This document shows positions 27,853 to 37,325 of a stretch of 64,000 bases of DNA, piece after piece. The stretch lies in NCBI RefSeq assembly GCF_000445995.2, contig NC_022080.4, positions 3,374,001-3,438,000 of the forward strand, written 5' to 3'. Position numbers and translations under genes: made by a program. Every line of letters starts with the position of its first letter. Positions within the stretch are counted from its first letter, which is position 1. Origin of the DNA: Geobacillus genomosp. 3 (lineage in GTDB: Bacteria > Bacillota > Bacilli > Bacillales > Anoxybacillaceae). The notes under the pieces were generated by a model. The model saw only the letters and a program-made list of their open reading frames with translations. It made no database searches and was not told the origin of the DNA.

Positions 27853-29799
27853 TCACGCCCCCTTTCGTGCCGACCGCTCGGTCCGTTTAATCTCCTCGAC
27901 GCTCATATAATAGCCGTCGTCATTTTCAAACGAGCGAAGAATGAGCCCAAGCACAATGAACAGTGCACCGACAATGGCCAACGCAAACCATTTGAACACA
28001 AGGCCGAATCCGGCAATAAAGAACGCCACCGACATCCAAAACGGACGTCCCGAGTTGCTTGGCATATGGATCGGTTTCAATTCTTCCTCTTTCACTTGCA
28101 AACCGCCATATTTTTTCTTCATCACCCAATACGCGTCCAAATCTTCGACAACCGGTGTCACTGGGAAATTGTAATGCACCGGCGGCGACGCTGTTGCCCA
28201 CTCAAGTGTCCGCCCGTTCCACGGGTCGCCAGTCATGTCGCGCTCGCCGTAGCGGGCGCTGTAATAAATGTTGTAACAAAGCACGATAAACCCGATGCCC
28301 ATCAACACCGCTCCGACGGTCGCGACAACATTGAGCGGCGTCCAACCAAGGTCTGCCGAATACGTGTACATGCGGCGCGTCATTCCCATCAGCCCGAGGA
28401 AATACATCGGGAAGAAACAGACGTTAAAGCCGATCATAAACAGCCAAAACGTCCATTTGCCGAGCCGCTCGTTTAACATATGGCCGAACATTTTCGGATA
28501 CCAATAATGCAAACCGGCAAAGCAGGCGAACACCGTACCCGCAATGAGCACGTAATGGAAGTGGGCTACTAGGAAATAGCTGTTATGATATTGGTAGTCG
28601 GCCGCTGCCATCGCCAGCATGACCCCCGTTACGCCGCCGATGACAAAGTTCGGAATGAACGCCAACGACCAAAGCATCGCCGTCGTAAAGCGGATTTTCC
28701 CTTTCCGGAGCGTAAACAGCCAGTTAAAAATTTTCACCCCGGTCGGAATGGCGATCGCCATCGTGGTGATCGAGAATACGGAGTTGACTGCTGGCCCGGC
28801 GCCCATCGTAAAGAAGTGGTGCACCCAAACGATAAAACTTAAGAACGCAATGCCGACGATCGAGCCGACCATCGCTTTATAACCGAACAGCCGCTTGCGC
28901 GCAAACGTGCTGACGACTTCCGAGAAAATGCCAAACGCCGGCAAAATGACGATATACACTTCCGGATGGCCCCAAATCCAGAACAAGTTCGCCCAAAGCA
29001 TCGACATGCCGCCGTTCGCCATGGTGAAAAACTGCGTATCAAATAAGCGATCGAACGTCATTAACGCCAACGCGACCGTCAATACCGGGAAGGCGAACAC
29101 AATGAGGACGGACGTAATGAGAATCGTCCACGTAAACATTGGCATGCGCATCAACGTCATGCCCGGCGCGCGCATTTTTAAAATCGTCACCAAAAAGTTG
29201 ATCCCGGTCATTAACGTCCCGATCCCGGAAATTTGCAGGGCAACCGCATAGTAGTTGTTGCCGACGCCATGGCTGAACTCGTTACCGGCAAGCGGGAAGT
29301 ATGCCGTCCAGCCAGCGTCCGGCGATCCGCCAATGACAAACGAAATGTTAAACAGCATCGCCCCGAAGAAAAAGAGCCAAAAGCTTAACGCGTTTAAATA
29401 CGGAAACGCGACGTCGCGCGCCCCGATTTGCAGCGGGACGACGATGTTCATCAAACCGATAATAAACGGCATCGCCATAAACAAAATCATAATCGTTCCG
29501 TGCGTCGTGAAAATTTCATTATAATGTTGCGCGTCCAAAAACTCCATATTTGGCGCCGTCAGCTGCGCCCGCATCAAGAGCGCATCGACGCCGCCGCGGA
29601 ACAACATGAGTACCGCGCAAATAATGTACATAACACCGATTTTTTTATGGTCGACGGTCGTGAGCCATTCATTCCAAAGCCATTTCCACTTTTTAAAATA
29701 CGTCAAGATGAACACAATGCCGATTATCGTCAAAACGATTGCCACGTCAGCCGCATAAATAAGCGGTTCGCCTGTAACGAAAAACTCACTCCATTTCAT
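27853..29799 (-). CDS. qoxB: aa3-type menaquinol oxidase subunit I
   Basis: Catalytic haem-copper oxidase subunit, 648 residues, that reduces oxygen to water and pumps protons with electrons from menaquinol. It has about 14 membrane segments. Ligand motifs: haem a His in [14 protein letters not shown], the CuB His and cross-linked Tyr in [19 protein letters not shown] in [10 protein letters not shown], and haem ligands in [14 protein letters not shown]. Length and the N-terminal extension fit the QoxB type rather than CtaD. Confidence 0.96.
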   Translation of the reverse strand: MKWSEFFVTGEPLIYAADVAIVLTIIGIVFILTYFKKWKWLWNEWLTTVDHKKIGVMYIICAVLMLFRGGVDALLMRAQLTAPNMEFLDAQHYNEIFTTHGTIMILFMAMPFIIGLMNIVVPLQIGARDVAFPYLNALSFWLFFFGAMLFNISFVIGGSPDAGWTAYFPLAGNEFSHGVGNNYYAVALQISGIGTLMTGINFLVTILKMRAPGMTLMRMPMFTWTILITSVLIVFAFPVLTVALALMTFDRLFDTQFFTMANGGMSMLWANLFWIWGHPEVYIVILPAFGIFSEVVSTFARKRLFGYKAMVGSIVGIAFLSFIVWVHHFFTMGAGPAVNSVFSITTMAIAIPTGVKIFNWLFTLRKGKIRFTTAMLWSLAFIPNFVIGGVTGVMLAMAAADYQYHNSYFLVAHFHYVLIAGTVFACFAGLHYWYPKMFGHMLNERLGKWTFWLFMIGFNVCFFPMYFLGLMGMTRRMYTYSADLGWTPLNVVATVGAVLMGIGFIVLCYNIYYSARYGERDMTGDPWNGRTLEWATASPPVHYNFPVTPVVEDLDAYWVMKKKYGGLQVKEEELKPIHMPSNSGRPFWMSVAFFIAGFGLVFKWFALAIVGALFIVLGLILRSFENDDGYYMSVEEIKRTERSARKGA

Positions 29800-29816
29800 C
29801 GCCCGTTCCTCCTTTC

Positions 29817-30725
29817 TTACTCCGTGTGATGATGGCTGTCTGTCGCCATGTTATGGTCTTGACCGTCATCGTCGCCTGCCGATTCGCCATTGGCATGATG
29901 GCTGTTTTGTTCCGCATGGTCAATCCATTCTAAATGGGTATTTGAAAATGTCATCCGGCCAACAAGTCCCGGTTCTAAAATTTGTGCATATTTGTCCTCG
30001 TTGAGCTTCGGCGCTGTCGCTTTCACTTCATCCACCCATTGCTTGAAGTCTCTGCTTGTTTGGGCGATAACTTCAAATTCCATATGGGCAAACTTTTCCC
30101 CGGAAAAGTTGGCGCTCCGCCCCATGTATGAACCCGGTTTGTCGGCTTGTAAAATCAGCTCCGTCTCCATGCCGTCCATGGCATACTTTTGCCCTCCTAG
30201 CTCCGGCACCCAAAACGAGTTCATTGGCCCGACAGATGTGAGCTTGAATTTGACCGGCACGCCAGCCGGGATATGGACGTAGTTGACTGTTTCAATGTTT
30301 TCTTCCGGATAGCTGAAAATCCATTTCCAGTTCGCCGCCGTCACATGAATCGTAATTGGTTCGACTTTATCAGTCGGCGGCTTCTCCAAGGCAAATGTCG
30401 CTTTCACGGTTGGAACGGCAAGCGCGATGACAATCAAAATGGGAATCGCCGTCCAAACGATTTCAAGCAGCGTATTTCCTTCCTCTTCCGGCGGCTCGTA
30501 ATCGGCGTTTTCCGGCTTTTCGCGATAGCGGATGAGCACAAAAGCAAACAAGGCAAAGACGACAACAATAATAAACAGCATAAAACCAACCGACCACATA
30601 ATTAAGTCGTATTGCGTCCGCGCCACCGGCCCTTGCGGGTTGAGCACCGCCGTGCGCTCGACGCAGCCGCTAAGCAAAAGCAGGAACGGCAAAGCCAATA
30701 TGATGCGCCATATCGCCCGTTTCAT
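29817..30725 (-). CDS. qoxA: aa3-type menaquinol oxidase subunit II (lipoprotein) with His-rich tail
   Basis: 302 residues. Lipoprotein signal ([11 protein letters not shown]), two membrane segments (about 43-65 and 88-105) and an outer cupredoxin domain ([30 protein letters not shown]...). The CuA ligands (CxxxC) of cytochrome c oxidases are missing, as expected for a quinol oxidase. The C-terminus after about residue 270 is unusually rich in His and Asp ([13 protein letters not shown]...[16 protein letters not shown]). First gene of qoxABCD; the promoter lies in the 269-bp AT-rich gap upstream. Confidence 0.93.
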   Translation of the reverse strand: MKRAIWRIILALPFLLLLSGCVERTAVLNPQGPVARTQYDLIMWSVGFMLFIIVVVFALFAFVLIRYREKPENADYEPPEEEGNTLLEIVWTAIPILIVIALAVPTVKATFALEKPPTDKVEPITIHVTAANWKWIFSYPEENIETVNYVHIPAGVPVKFKLTSVGPMNSFWVPELGGQKYAMDGMETELILQADKPGSYMGRSANFSGEKFAHMEFEVIAQTSRDFKQWVDEVKATAPKLNEDKYAQILEPGLVGRMTFSNTHLEWIDHAEQNSHHANGESAGDDDGQDHNMATDSHHHTE

Positions 30726-30961
30726 CGCTGTATATCCTCCTTCGCCCGCCCCGGCTATATGAGGCGATTTCCACTTGTATTTTCTTTGTTTCTACCATAT
30801 CAAAATTGAAAATGTTTGAAACCAAACGTACACAAAAGTTCATAAATCAGCAAAACATTTGTCACAAACTGTTCAATCATTGTTCAAGAAATCGCCACTT
30901 GTTTTCCTCGATTAGGGAAATATTGACCAAGAAGGGGATTCACAACAAAATATTCCACAAA

Positions 30962-31005
30962 AAATAGCCGGGCTCCTTTCATAGCAAAACCCGGCTATTT
31001 CCCAC
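30962..31005 (-). terminator. Terminator overlapping the trmH stop
   Basis: AAATAGCCGGG / CCCGGCTATTT stem around an 18-base loop, followed on the minus strand by TTTTTTG. One arm overlaps the last codons of trmH. Confidence 0.85.
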
Positions 31006-31720
31006 CTTTTTGTCCGATATATCCTTGCTGCTCCAATTGTTTCCGGATGCGTGGCTGCAACGTCTGCCACATCCATTGTTTGTATAGTTCCTTCTTCTCT
31101 TCCGGTGACAAATAATACTGTTTTCCTACTTGGCGGCGCGCCCGCTCAGTGACATCATAGAGCGCCAACGCCGCGGCGACGGAAATGTTGAAACTTTGGA
31201 CAAAGCCGTGCATCGGAATGACGAACGTTCCGTCTGCGAGTTTCAGCGCCTCGTCGGATACGCCGCTATGTTCGTTGCCAAATAAAAGCACCGTCGGTTT
31301 GGATACGTCGATGTCGGAAAGAGGAATCGTCCCCTCGCCAAGATAGCTGGCATACACTTGGTATCCTTGCCGCTTCAAGTCGCCGATGGCCGTTTCGATA
31401 TTCGGCTTCCGATGAAGTGTCAGCCATTGGTCGGCGTAGCGTGTCACGAGCCGGTTCGGTGAAAACGGCGCTCTCCCGGTGACGATATGGACATCTTGAA
31501 CGCCAAACGCCTCGGCCGTCCGCAGCACCGCTGCCTGATTGTGCGGGTCGTCGACCGCTTCAATCAAAACCGTAATATAGCGGGTGCGCTCGTTGAGAAC
31601 GTCATACATCCGTTTTAATCGTTTCGGCAAAATCATTTCCCAAACCGGACGCGTTTGTTCGGTTAACAGTCCTTCTTGCTGCAGCTGGGCAAGAAACGCC
31701 TTCATGTCCCGTTCTTCCAT
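30995..31720 (-). CDS. trmH: SpoU-family RNA 2'-O-methyltransferase (TrmH-like, tRNA Gm18)
   Basis: SAM-dependent methyltransferase of 241 residues with the trefoil-knot (SPOUT) fold, probably methylating the 2'-OH of G18 in tRNA. Family motifs: motif 1 VLIEAVDDPHNQAAVLRTAEAFGV, motif 2 PTVLLFGNEHSGVSDEAL, motif 3 FVIPMHGFVQSFNISVAAALALYD. A basic C-terminal extension is typical of TrmH. Start at ATG 31720 with GAAGGTG upstream. The tRNA target is inferred from the TrmH-type motif 3 and extension. Confidence 0.85.
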   Translation of the reverse strand: MEERDMKAFLAQLQQEGLLTEQTRPVWEMILPKRLKRMYDVLNERTRYITVLIEAVDDPHNQAAVLRTAEAFGVQDVHIVTGRAPFSPNRLVTRYADQWLTLHRKPNIETAIGDLKRQGYQVYASYLGEGTIPLSDIDVSKPTVLLFGNEHSGVSDEALKLADGTFVIPMHGFVQSFNISVAAALALYDVTERARRQVGKQYYLSPEEKKELYKQWMWQTLQPRIRKQLEQQGYIGQKGGK

Positions 31721-31825
31721 GTCAATCACCTTCGCTCCGTTCCTCTTCGCCTGTGCTTCCTATTGTACAAAATAGGATGCCGATGGGCAATCTCGATCAT
31801 TTCCTGAACTGTTCAAACTATTCAA

Positions 31826-31862
31826 AACGGGTGTCCCACGCCGGACACCCGTTTCCTTTTCT
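31826..31862 (-). terminator. Terminator downstream of the COG2865-like gene
   Basis: ACGGGTGTCC / GGACACCCGT stem; on the minus strand it is followed by TTTTG and on the plus strand by TTTCCTTTTC, so it can act in both directions. Confidence 0.75.
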
Positions 31863-31908
31863 TTTGTTTGCAGCCGCCCAAATGAATCCCGGCTTATGCG
31901 CTTCCTCC

Positions 31909-33276
31909 TCATCTTTCCTTGACGCCGATGTACGCCTGGCGCGGATGGTTCGGCTGGTCGGGATACTTTAGACGAATCTTCCCTTTCTCTAATAGTTTCC
32001 CTAAATAGTTGTTGCGCAACCCGTCCGGCGTCCGTTCAAGCAGCGCCGCCAATTCCTTCAGCCGCAGCGGCCGTTCGCGGCATAAGCGGACAATCATCTC
32101 TTCCATCACCGTCGGGGCCAACCGCTTTTTTCGACGTGCCAATTCCGCCATCTTCCATAACCGTTCATCGATCTTCTCCTCTTCCTCTTCGCCATCTATG
32201 TCACAGACGTTTATTTCGTTACTATCGGAGCTTGACAGATTATTTACGGAGTTAGGTTCGTTATTTATGGAGTTAAGGGATTTAGTTACGAAGTTCGCAT
32301 CCTTTTTTACGGAGTTCGGGCTGTTGTTTACGGAGTTAGGTTCGTTAATAACGGAGCTTTTGTTTATATTTATGGAGTTAAGTTCGTTATTTCCGAAGCT
32401 CTCCTCGATCCCCTGTCCATCCTGTTCCGTCCATTGTTGTTCAGGCTGTTGCAATGATTCGGCTATTTCTGTTTCCATTGCGGCGCTCATCTCAGCTGGA
32501 AATAACAACGGGCATAACGTAACGACCGTACGGTCCGGATTCGTTTGTTGCGAGATGTCAACCGGTTGGACAAGCGCCCGTTCTTGCTTATCATGCATTC
32601 GTTTCAGACCGGATCCGGCCCGCTTGCAAACATCGATCAACAAAAACATTTTAAAGATATTTGGGTTGCGTAAATTGCTCATTTGTCCGGCTATAGCAGC
32701 TTCGACCGGCAAGCGGAACCGCCCCGGATTGGCAAATCGAAACGCCCCATCTTCTTTCTCAACGGTAATGCCGCCTTCTTCCCCGTAATCGGCATGAACA
32801 ATGGCGTTGGCAAGCGCCTCACTGAGCAGAGCGCGCCCTTCCTCAAGCCAAACATGCCGTTCTAGCTCCGCTGATACGCGAAAATAAAAGTCGTACACAT
32901 TGCCGGACCACGTCCCGTCCTGCGAGGTGAACCGCTTCGTCCAACCCGTTTCCTTTGCACCAGCATGCTCCCGGTACTCTAAAAAGTATTGCGGCAGCAC
33001 CTCGGTAATGATCCGCTCCTCACTGAACATCAACAGGCCGGCGAGCGTCAGCCCTTCTTTGCTGCTGTCCCGCAGCTTTCCCCATGCGCCGATTTTGTAT
33101 AAAAATTCTTTTGTCTCAAGCCCGTTCCATGGATGGTTCGGTTTTACGCGGGCGAACCGTTCCCGATAATGGCTGACCGTCTCAAAGTTGAGTTCACTTA
33201 AGCTGTAATGCTCCAAAATCCAACTGTCCGCTATCGCGTTGGCGCGTTCATGGAACGAATTTGTATATTTATTCAT
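31909..33276 (-). CDS. Schlafen/COG2865-like ATP-binding protein with heptapeptide repeat linker
   Basis: 455 residues. The first 240 or so match the middle and ATPase part of COG2865 proteins: LTLAGLLMFSEERI, EALANAIVHADYGEEGGITVEKEDGAFRFANPGRF, and NLRNPNIFKMFLLIDVCKRAGSGLKRM, the HATPase_c_4-like segment. The usual N-terminal AlbA_2 domain is absent, so the gene may be a shortened form. Residues about 295-360 are a tandem heptapeptide (EPNSVNN, SPNSVKK, SLNSINN, EPNSVNN...) encoded by 21-bp repeats. The C-terminus holds a winged-helix-like segment (RPLRLKELAALLERTPDGLRNNYLGKLLEKGKIRL). Probably a regulator; the target is unknown. Confidence 0.72.
   Translation of the reverse strand: MNKYTNSFHERANAIADSWILEHYSLSELNFETVSHYRERFARVKPNHPWNGLETKEFLYKIGAWGKLRDSSKEGLTLAGLLMFSEERIITEVLPQYFLEYREHAGAKETGWTKRFTSQDGTWSGNVYDFYFRVSAELERHVWLEEGRALLSEALANAIVHADYGEEGGITVEKEDGAFRFANPGRFRLPVEAAIAGQMSNLRNPNIFKMFLLIDVCKRAGSGLKRMHDKQERALVQPVDISQQTNPDRTVVTLCPLLFPAEMSAAMETEIAESLQQPEQQWTEQDGQGIEESFGNNELNSININKSSVINEPNSVNNSPNSVKKDANFVTKSLNSINNEPNSVNNLSSSDSNEINVCDIDGEEEEEKIDERLWKMAELARRKKRLAPTVMEEMIVRLCRERPLRLKELAALLERTPDGLRNNYLGKLLEKGKIRLKYPDQPNHPRQAYIGVKER
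32200..32390 (-). repeat. 21-bp tandem repeat encoding a heptapeptide
   Basis: About nine units in frame, consensus GAA CCT AAC TCC GTA AAT AAT, coding [E/S]-[P/L]-N-S-[V/I]-N-N. Two units are nearly identical and the others diverged by point changes. The stretch is much more AT-rich than the flanking coding sequence. Confidence 0.85.
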
Positions 33277-33461
33277 TCCTGATCTTCCTTTAACATTATT
33301 TTTACAAAACAGTTTTGACCTCTTTTTTTCTATTGTACCATCTTTTATTCTCCTTGCGGATGGCTGCCAAAAAAAGAAAATGGTTGTGGATATGTGGAAT
33401 AGCTGACCATGGCAAAGAGCAAACTACAGAAGACAATTTTGGCATGCGAGGAGGCATACTT

Positions 33462-34988
33462 ATGTCATTCCTTCCTTCTACTTTTGAACCGTACTGGCGC
33501 GATTCTGTTCCGCTTCCGTCCTTTCCGAAACTCGAAGAAGACATTGCTGTCGATGTCGCGGTCGTTGGCGGCGGCATTTCCGGTATTACGACGGCTTATT
33601 TGTTGGCGACACAAGGCGTGCGCGTCGCCCTCCTCGAGGCGGACCGGCTGCTGAATGGAACGACCGGTCATACGACGGCGAAACTGACCGCCCAGCATGA
33701 TTTGGTGTATGATGAATTTCTGAACCACTTTGGCACGGAGAAGGCACGATTGTATTATGACGCCTGTATGGATGCGCTCGGCTTCATTCGCCGCACGGTT
33801 GAACAGCACCGGATTGACTGTGATTTTTGCGAACAAGACGCCTATATTTATACGACGTCTTCCTCATCGTTTCAGAAATTAGTGAAAGAATGGGAAGCGT
33901 ACGAACGGCTCGGCATTGATGGGGCTTTCGTTGAGTCGATCCCGCTCCCGCTGCCGGTTAAAGCGGCAGTTGTCATGAAGCGGCAAGCCCAGTTTCATCC
34001 GCTGAAATATTTAGTCAAACTCGTCGATGCCCTGGTACAAGCGGGGAGCGCCATTTACGAATACACGCCAGTCGCCGACATCGAGCAAGGGGAGCGGCTG
34101 TCCGTCGTGACGCGCGACAAAAAGCGGGTTGAATGCAGCCATGTCGCCGTCTGTTCCCATTTTCCATTTTACGACGGCGGATTTTACTTTTCCCGTATGT
34201 ATGCTGAACGGTCATACGTATTGGGAGTGACGACCGCCGAGCCGTACCCGGGCGGTATGTATTTAAGCGCCGACGACCCGAAGCGCTCGGTCCGTTCTGC
34301 AGCGGCGAATGGGGAGACGCTTATTCTCATCGGCGGAGAAAACCATAAGACCGGCCAAGGGGTGCCGACGATGCGTCATTATGAGGCGCTATCTTCGTTT
34401 GCCTCACAGCTGTTTACGGTGAAAGACATTCGTTACCGTTGGTCGGCCCAAGACTTGACGACACTTGATAAAATGCCGTATATCGGTCCGATGACGGCCG
34501 ATACGCCGCATATTTATGTCGCGACAGGATACCGGAAATGGGGCATGACAAACGGAACCGCCGCGGGGATGTTGCTGTCTGACCTCATTCTTGGCCGCGA
34601 CAACCGGTATCGCGACTTGTACTCCCCGTCGCGCTTTTACGCCGACCCGAGTGTGCGGCAATTTTTCACGACGAACCTCGATGTCGCCAAACACTTGGTC
34701 GCAGGGAAAATCGAGGCGGCCGGCCGCCGGCCGCAAGACTTGGCGCGCGGGGAAGGGGCGGTCGTCTCCGTCAACGGGAAACGGGCTGGCGCCTACAAAG
34801 ACGAGGCCGGAACACTTCATGTCGTCGATACGACGTGCACCCACATGGGCTGCGAACTCGAATGGAACAGCGGCGACAAGACGTGGGACTGCCCATGTCA
34901 TGGCTCGCGTTTTTCGATCGACGGTGATGTCGTCGAAGGACCAGCGAAACAGCCGTTGAAACGCCTTGAACTCGATGAATCGCCTTGA
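33462..34988 (+). CDS. yhfW: FAD-dependent oxidoreductase with C-terminal Rieske [2Fe-2S] domain (YhfW-like)
   Basis: 508 residues. N-terminal DAO-type FAD domain: VDVAVVGGGISGITTAYLLATQGVRVALLEA with the dinucleotide-binding glycines, NGTTGHTTAKLTAQHD and the later MPYIGPMTADTPHIYVATGYRKWGMTNGTAAG. C-terminal Rieske domain from about residue 425 with both cluster motifs, CTHMGCEL and CPCHGSRF. The joining of an amine-oxidase-like flavin domain to a Rieske cluster is known for B. subtilis YhfW, of unknown substrate. Start at ATG 33462 because GAGGAGG lies 9-10 bases upstream; the longer frame to 33315 has no site. Monocistronic. Confidence 0.88.
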   Translation: MSFLPSTFEPYWRDSVPLPSFPKLEEDIAVDVAVVGGGISGITTAYLLATQGVRVALLEADRLLNGTTGHTTAKLTAQHDLVYDEFLNHFGTEKARLYYDACMDALGFIRRTVEQHRIDCDFCEQDAYIYTTSSSSFQKLVKEWEAYERLGIDGAFVESIPLPLPVKAAVVMKRQAQFHPLKYLVKLVDALVQAGSAIYEYTPVADIEQGERLSVVTRDKKRVECSHVAVCSHFPFYDGGFYFSRMYAERSYVLGVTTAEPYPGGMYLSADDPKRSVRSAAANGETLILIGGENHKTGQGVPTMRHYEALSSFASQLFTVKDIRYRWSAQDLTTLDKMPYIGPMTADTPHIYVATGYRKWGMTNGTAAGMLLSDLILGRDNRYRDLYSPSRFYADPSVRQFFTTNLDVAKHLVAGKIEAAGRRPQDLARGEGAVVSVNGKRAGAYKDEAGTLHVVDTTCTHMGCELEWNSGDKTWDCPCHGSRFSIDGDVVEGPAKQPLKRLELDESP

Positions 34989-35163
34989 CGCGCTGCCGTC
35001 TTTGCGGCGGCGTGTGGAGGCGACATGTTCACTTTAGCTCCTAACAGGGAGTGGGATCATACGTTTGCATCCTCTCATCATTTTCGTTTGCCGACAGTAT
35101 ATTTCATGGTAAGATGAAAGCGGGGTCACCGTAATTTCTACCGTGTTTGGAGGGGGAAACGAT

Positions 35164-36126
35164 ATGTATCAAGAACCGATTTTTCTCACTCCCGTCTTCC
35201 AGGAGCGCATTTGGGGCGGCACAAAGCTTGCTGAGCGGTTCGGCTACGATATTCCATCGGCACAAACGGGGGAATGTTGGGCTGTATCGGCCCACCCGCA
35301 CGGGCAGACGATCGTCGCCCGCGGACCGTTTCAAGGGATGACGCTCGGACAGCTTTGGGAAGAGCGCCGCGACTTGTTCGGCCATTTTCCATCGGATCGC
35401 TTTCCATTGCTGACGAAAATTTTAGACGCCAACGCCGACTTGTCCGTTCAAGTCCACCCGGATGATGAATACGCAAAAACGCACGAAGGCGGGGAGCTCG
35501 GCAAAACGGAATGTTGGTACATTATCGACTGCAAGCCGGGCGCTGAACTTATTTACGGCCACCATGCCGAAACGAAGGGGCAGCTGCGCGCCATGATGGA
35601 GGCGGGGGAATGGGAGCGCTTGCTGCGGAAAGTGCCGATCCGCCCCGGCGACTTCTTCTATGTCCCAAGCGGCACGATTCACGCCCTTTGTGAAGGGACG
35701 CTTGTCCTTGAAACGCAGCAAAGCTCGGACACGACATACCGCGTCTATGATTACGACCGCGTTGACAGCCAAGGGCGGAAGCGGGAGCTTCACTTAGAGA
35801 AAGCGATTGACGTCACCACTGTCCCGCATCGCGACACCGACGTCCGTCCTCATGTCGCCGAAGTCCCGGGTGCGACCGTGACGACATTCGTAGAAGGCGA
35901 CTACTTTGGCGTCCAAAAATGGGAGATCCGCGATGTGCTCGAATCAGAGCAGACGAAACCGTTTCTCATCATCAGCATCCTCGAAGGCGAAGGTGAGCTC
36001 GTCCACGAAGGACGGATATACCCGCTTCGCAAAGGCGATCATTTCATCTTACCGCACCAATTCGGCCTGTTTGCGATTCGCGGTGTACTCGAAGCCATTG
36101 CCTCCTGGCCGCGGACGGGTAAATAA
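35164..36126 (+). CDS. manA: Mannose-6-phosphate isomerase, class I
   Basis: Zinc enzyme of 320 residues interconverting mannose-6-phosphate and fructose-6-phosphate. Short Bacillus-type form with cupin folds: FLTPVFQERIWGGTKLAERFGY, zinc ligands in LSVQVHPDDEYAKTHE (Gln and His) and the glutamate in GKTECWYII, and the FFYVPSGTIHALCEGTLVLETQQSSDTTYRVYDYDR signature. ATG 35164 follows GGAGGGGG. Monocistronic, converging with the glycerate kinase gene. Confidence 0.95.
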   Translation: MYQEPIFLTPVFQERIWGGTKLAERFGYDIPSAQTGECWAVSAHPHGQTIVARGPFQGMTLGQLWEERRDLFGHFPSDRFPLLTKILDANADLSVQVHPDDEYAKTHEGGELGKTECWYIIDCKPGAELIYGHHAETKGQLRAMMEAGEWERLLRKVPIRPGDFFYVPSGTIHALCEGTLVLETQQSSDTTYRVYDYDRVDSQGRKRELHLEKAIDVTTVPHRDTDVRPHVAEVPGATVTTFVEGDYFGVQKWEIRDVLESEQTKPFLIISILEGEGELVHEGRIYPLRKGDHFILPHQFGLFAIRGVLEAIASWPRTGK

Positions 36127-36163
36127 ACGAGCCGGTACGAACGGACCGGCTCTTCTTTTTGTC
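36126..36163. terminator. Bidirectional terminator between manA and glycerate kinase
   Basis: GAGCCGGT-ACGAACG-GACCGGCTC stem followed on the plus strand by TTCTTTTTG, in the 44-bp gap between converging genes. Confidence 0.88.
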
Positions 36164-36170
36164 TAAAATA

Positions 36171-37325
36171 TTAACGGGAAGAGTCTTTTCCTATTTGGCC
36201 AAGACGGTACACAGAGGCGATATGCCGCGCTGTTTGTGTCACATACTGTTCCGCCTGCTCAAACGCTTTCTCGAGCGGAATGACGCCGGGAACGATCGTA
36301 AAAAGGGCGTCAATGCCATGGTCTAAGACGACCGCGCTGTCGTCGCCTAATGATCCGGCGATGCCGATGACCGGGACGCCGAACCGCTTCGCTGTTTTGG
36401 CGACGCCGATCGGTGTTTTTCCGAATATCGTCTGCCCGTCGATCCGCCCTTCACCGGTGATGACCAGATCCGCCCCTTTAATGCGTTCAGCGAGTTGGAC
36501 CGTTTCGATCACAATCTCGACGCCACGCTTTAATTCAGCCGGCAGAAACGCAAGCAGCCCCGCGCCTAAACCGCCGGCCGCACCGGCGCCTGGGATGGCG
36601 CCGATTTGTTTGCCGAGTTCGCGGCTGATGACATCAGCATAGTGCGCCAAGTTCTGATCGAGAACCGCGACCATATCGGGTGTCGCCCCCTTTTGCGGGC
36701 CAAAAATGGCGGACGCGCCTTTCGGTCCAGTGAGCGGATTGTCGACGTCACACGCGACATCAATGCGGACGCCCTCCAGACGCGGATCGAGCCCGGACAA
36801 GTCGATCGACTGCAAATGAGCGAGCGCCCCGCCTCCCGGACCGATGTCGCGGCCGTCGCGGTCTAAAAGCCGTCCGCCAAGCGCCTGCACCATGCCGGCC
36901 CCGCCGTCGTTTGTCGCGCTGCCGCCGAGGCCGATGATCAGGTGGGTGGCACCGGCATCAAGGGCGGCTCGGATCAGTTCCCCTGTCCCCCGCGTCGTCG
37001 TCACTAACGGGTTGCGCCGGTCGCGCGGGACAAGATGCAATCCCGAGGCGGCTGCCATCTCAATCACCGCTGTCTTCCCGTCGCCAAGCAAGCCGAAAAA
37101 CGCCCGCACCGGCTCACCGAGCGGCCCGGTCACTTCGGTTTCCACCACGCGGCCGCCGGTCGCATCCACAAGCGATTGCACCGTCCCTTCTCCGCCGTCA
37201 GCCATCGGCACTTTCACATATTCGGCTTGCGGAAACACCGCCTGAAACCCGCGCTCGACCGCCTCAGCGACTTCGAGCGCTGAGAGACTTTCTTTAAACG
37301 AATCCGGGGCGATAACAATTTTCAT
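36171..37325 (-). CDS. glxK: Glycerate kinase (GlxK/GarK type)
   Basis: Phosphorylates D-glycerate to 2-phosphoglycerate (family GK-I), 384 residues. Features: MKIVIAPDSFKESLSALEVAEAVERGF at the N-terminus, VPMADGGEGTVQSLVDATGG, the IGLGGSATNDGGAGMVQALGGRLLD glycine-rich segment and LVITGEGRIDGQTIFGKTPIGVA. Length is typical (about 380). No glyoxylate or galactarate genes are adjacent, so the source of glycerate is not shown by context. Confidence 0.93.
   Translation of the reverse strand: MKIVIAPDSFKESLSALEVAEAVERGFQAVFPQAEYVKVPMADGGEGTVQSLVDATGGRVVETEVTGPLGEPVRAFFGLLGDGKTAVIEMAAASGLHLVPRDRRNPLVTTTRGTGELIRAALDAGATHLIIGLGGSATNDGGAGMVQALGGRLLDRDGRDIGPGGGALAHLQSIDLSGLDPRLEGVRIDVACDVDNPLTGPKGASAIFGPQKGATPDMVAVLDQNLAHYADVISRELGKQIGAIPGAGAAGGLGAGLLAFLPAELKRGVEIVIETVQLAERIKGADLVITGEGRIDGQTIFGKTPIGVAKTAKRFGVPVIGIAGSLGDDSAVVLDHGIDALFTIVPGVIPLEKAFEQAEQYVTQTARHIASVYRLGQIGKDSSR

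Noticed and set aside
27235..30725. Cytochrome c oxidase (caa3) operon
   Set aside because: Subunit II lacks the CuA cysteines and any cytochrome c domain, and the order and lengths match qoxABCD.
32200..32390. CRISPR-like array
   Set aside because: The 21-bp repeats are contiguous and in frame within a coding sequence, with no spacers or cas genes.
19891..33276. Anti-phage defence island suggested by Uma2 and the Schlafen-like ATPase
   Set aside because: The two genes are 11 kb apart, separated by ordinary metabolic genes, and no nuclease, helicase or toxin partner lies next to either.
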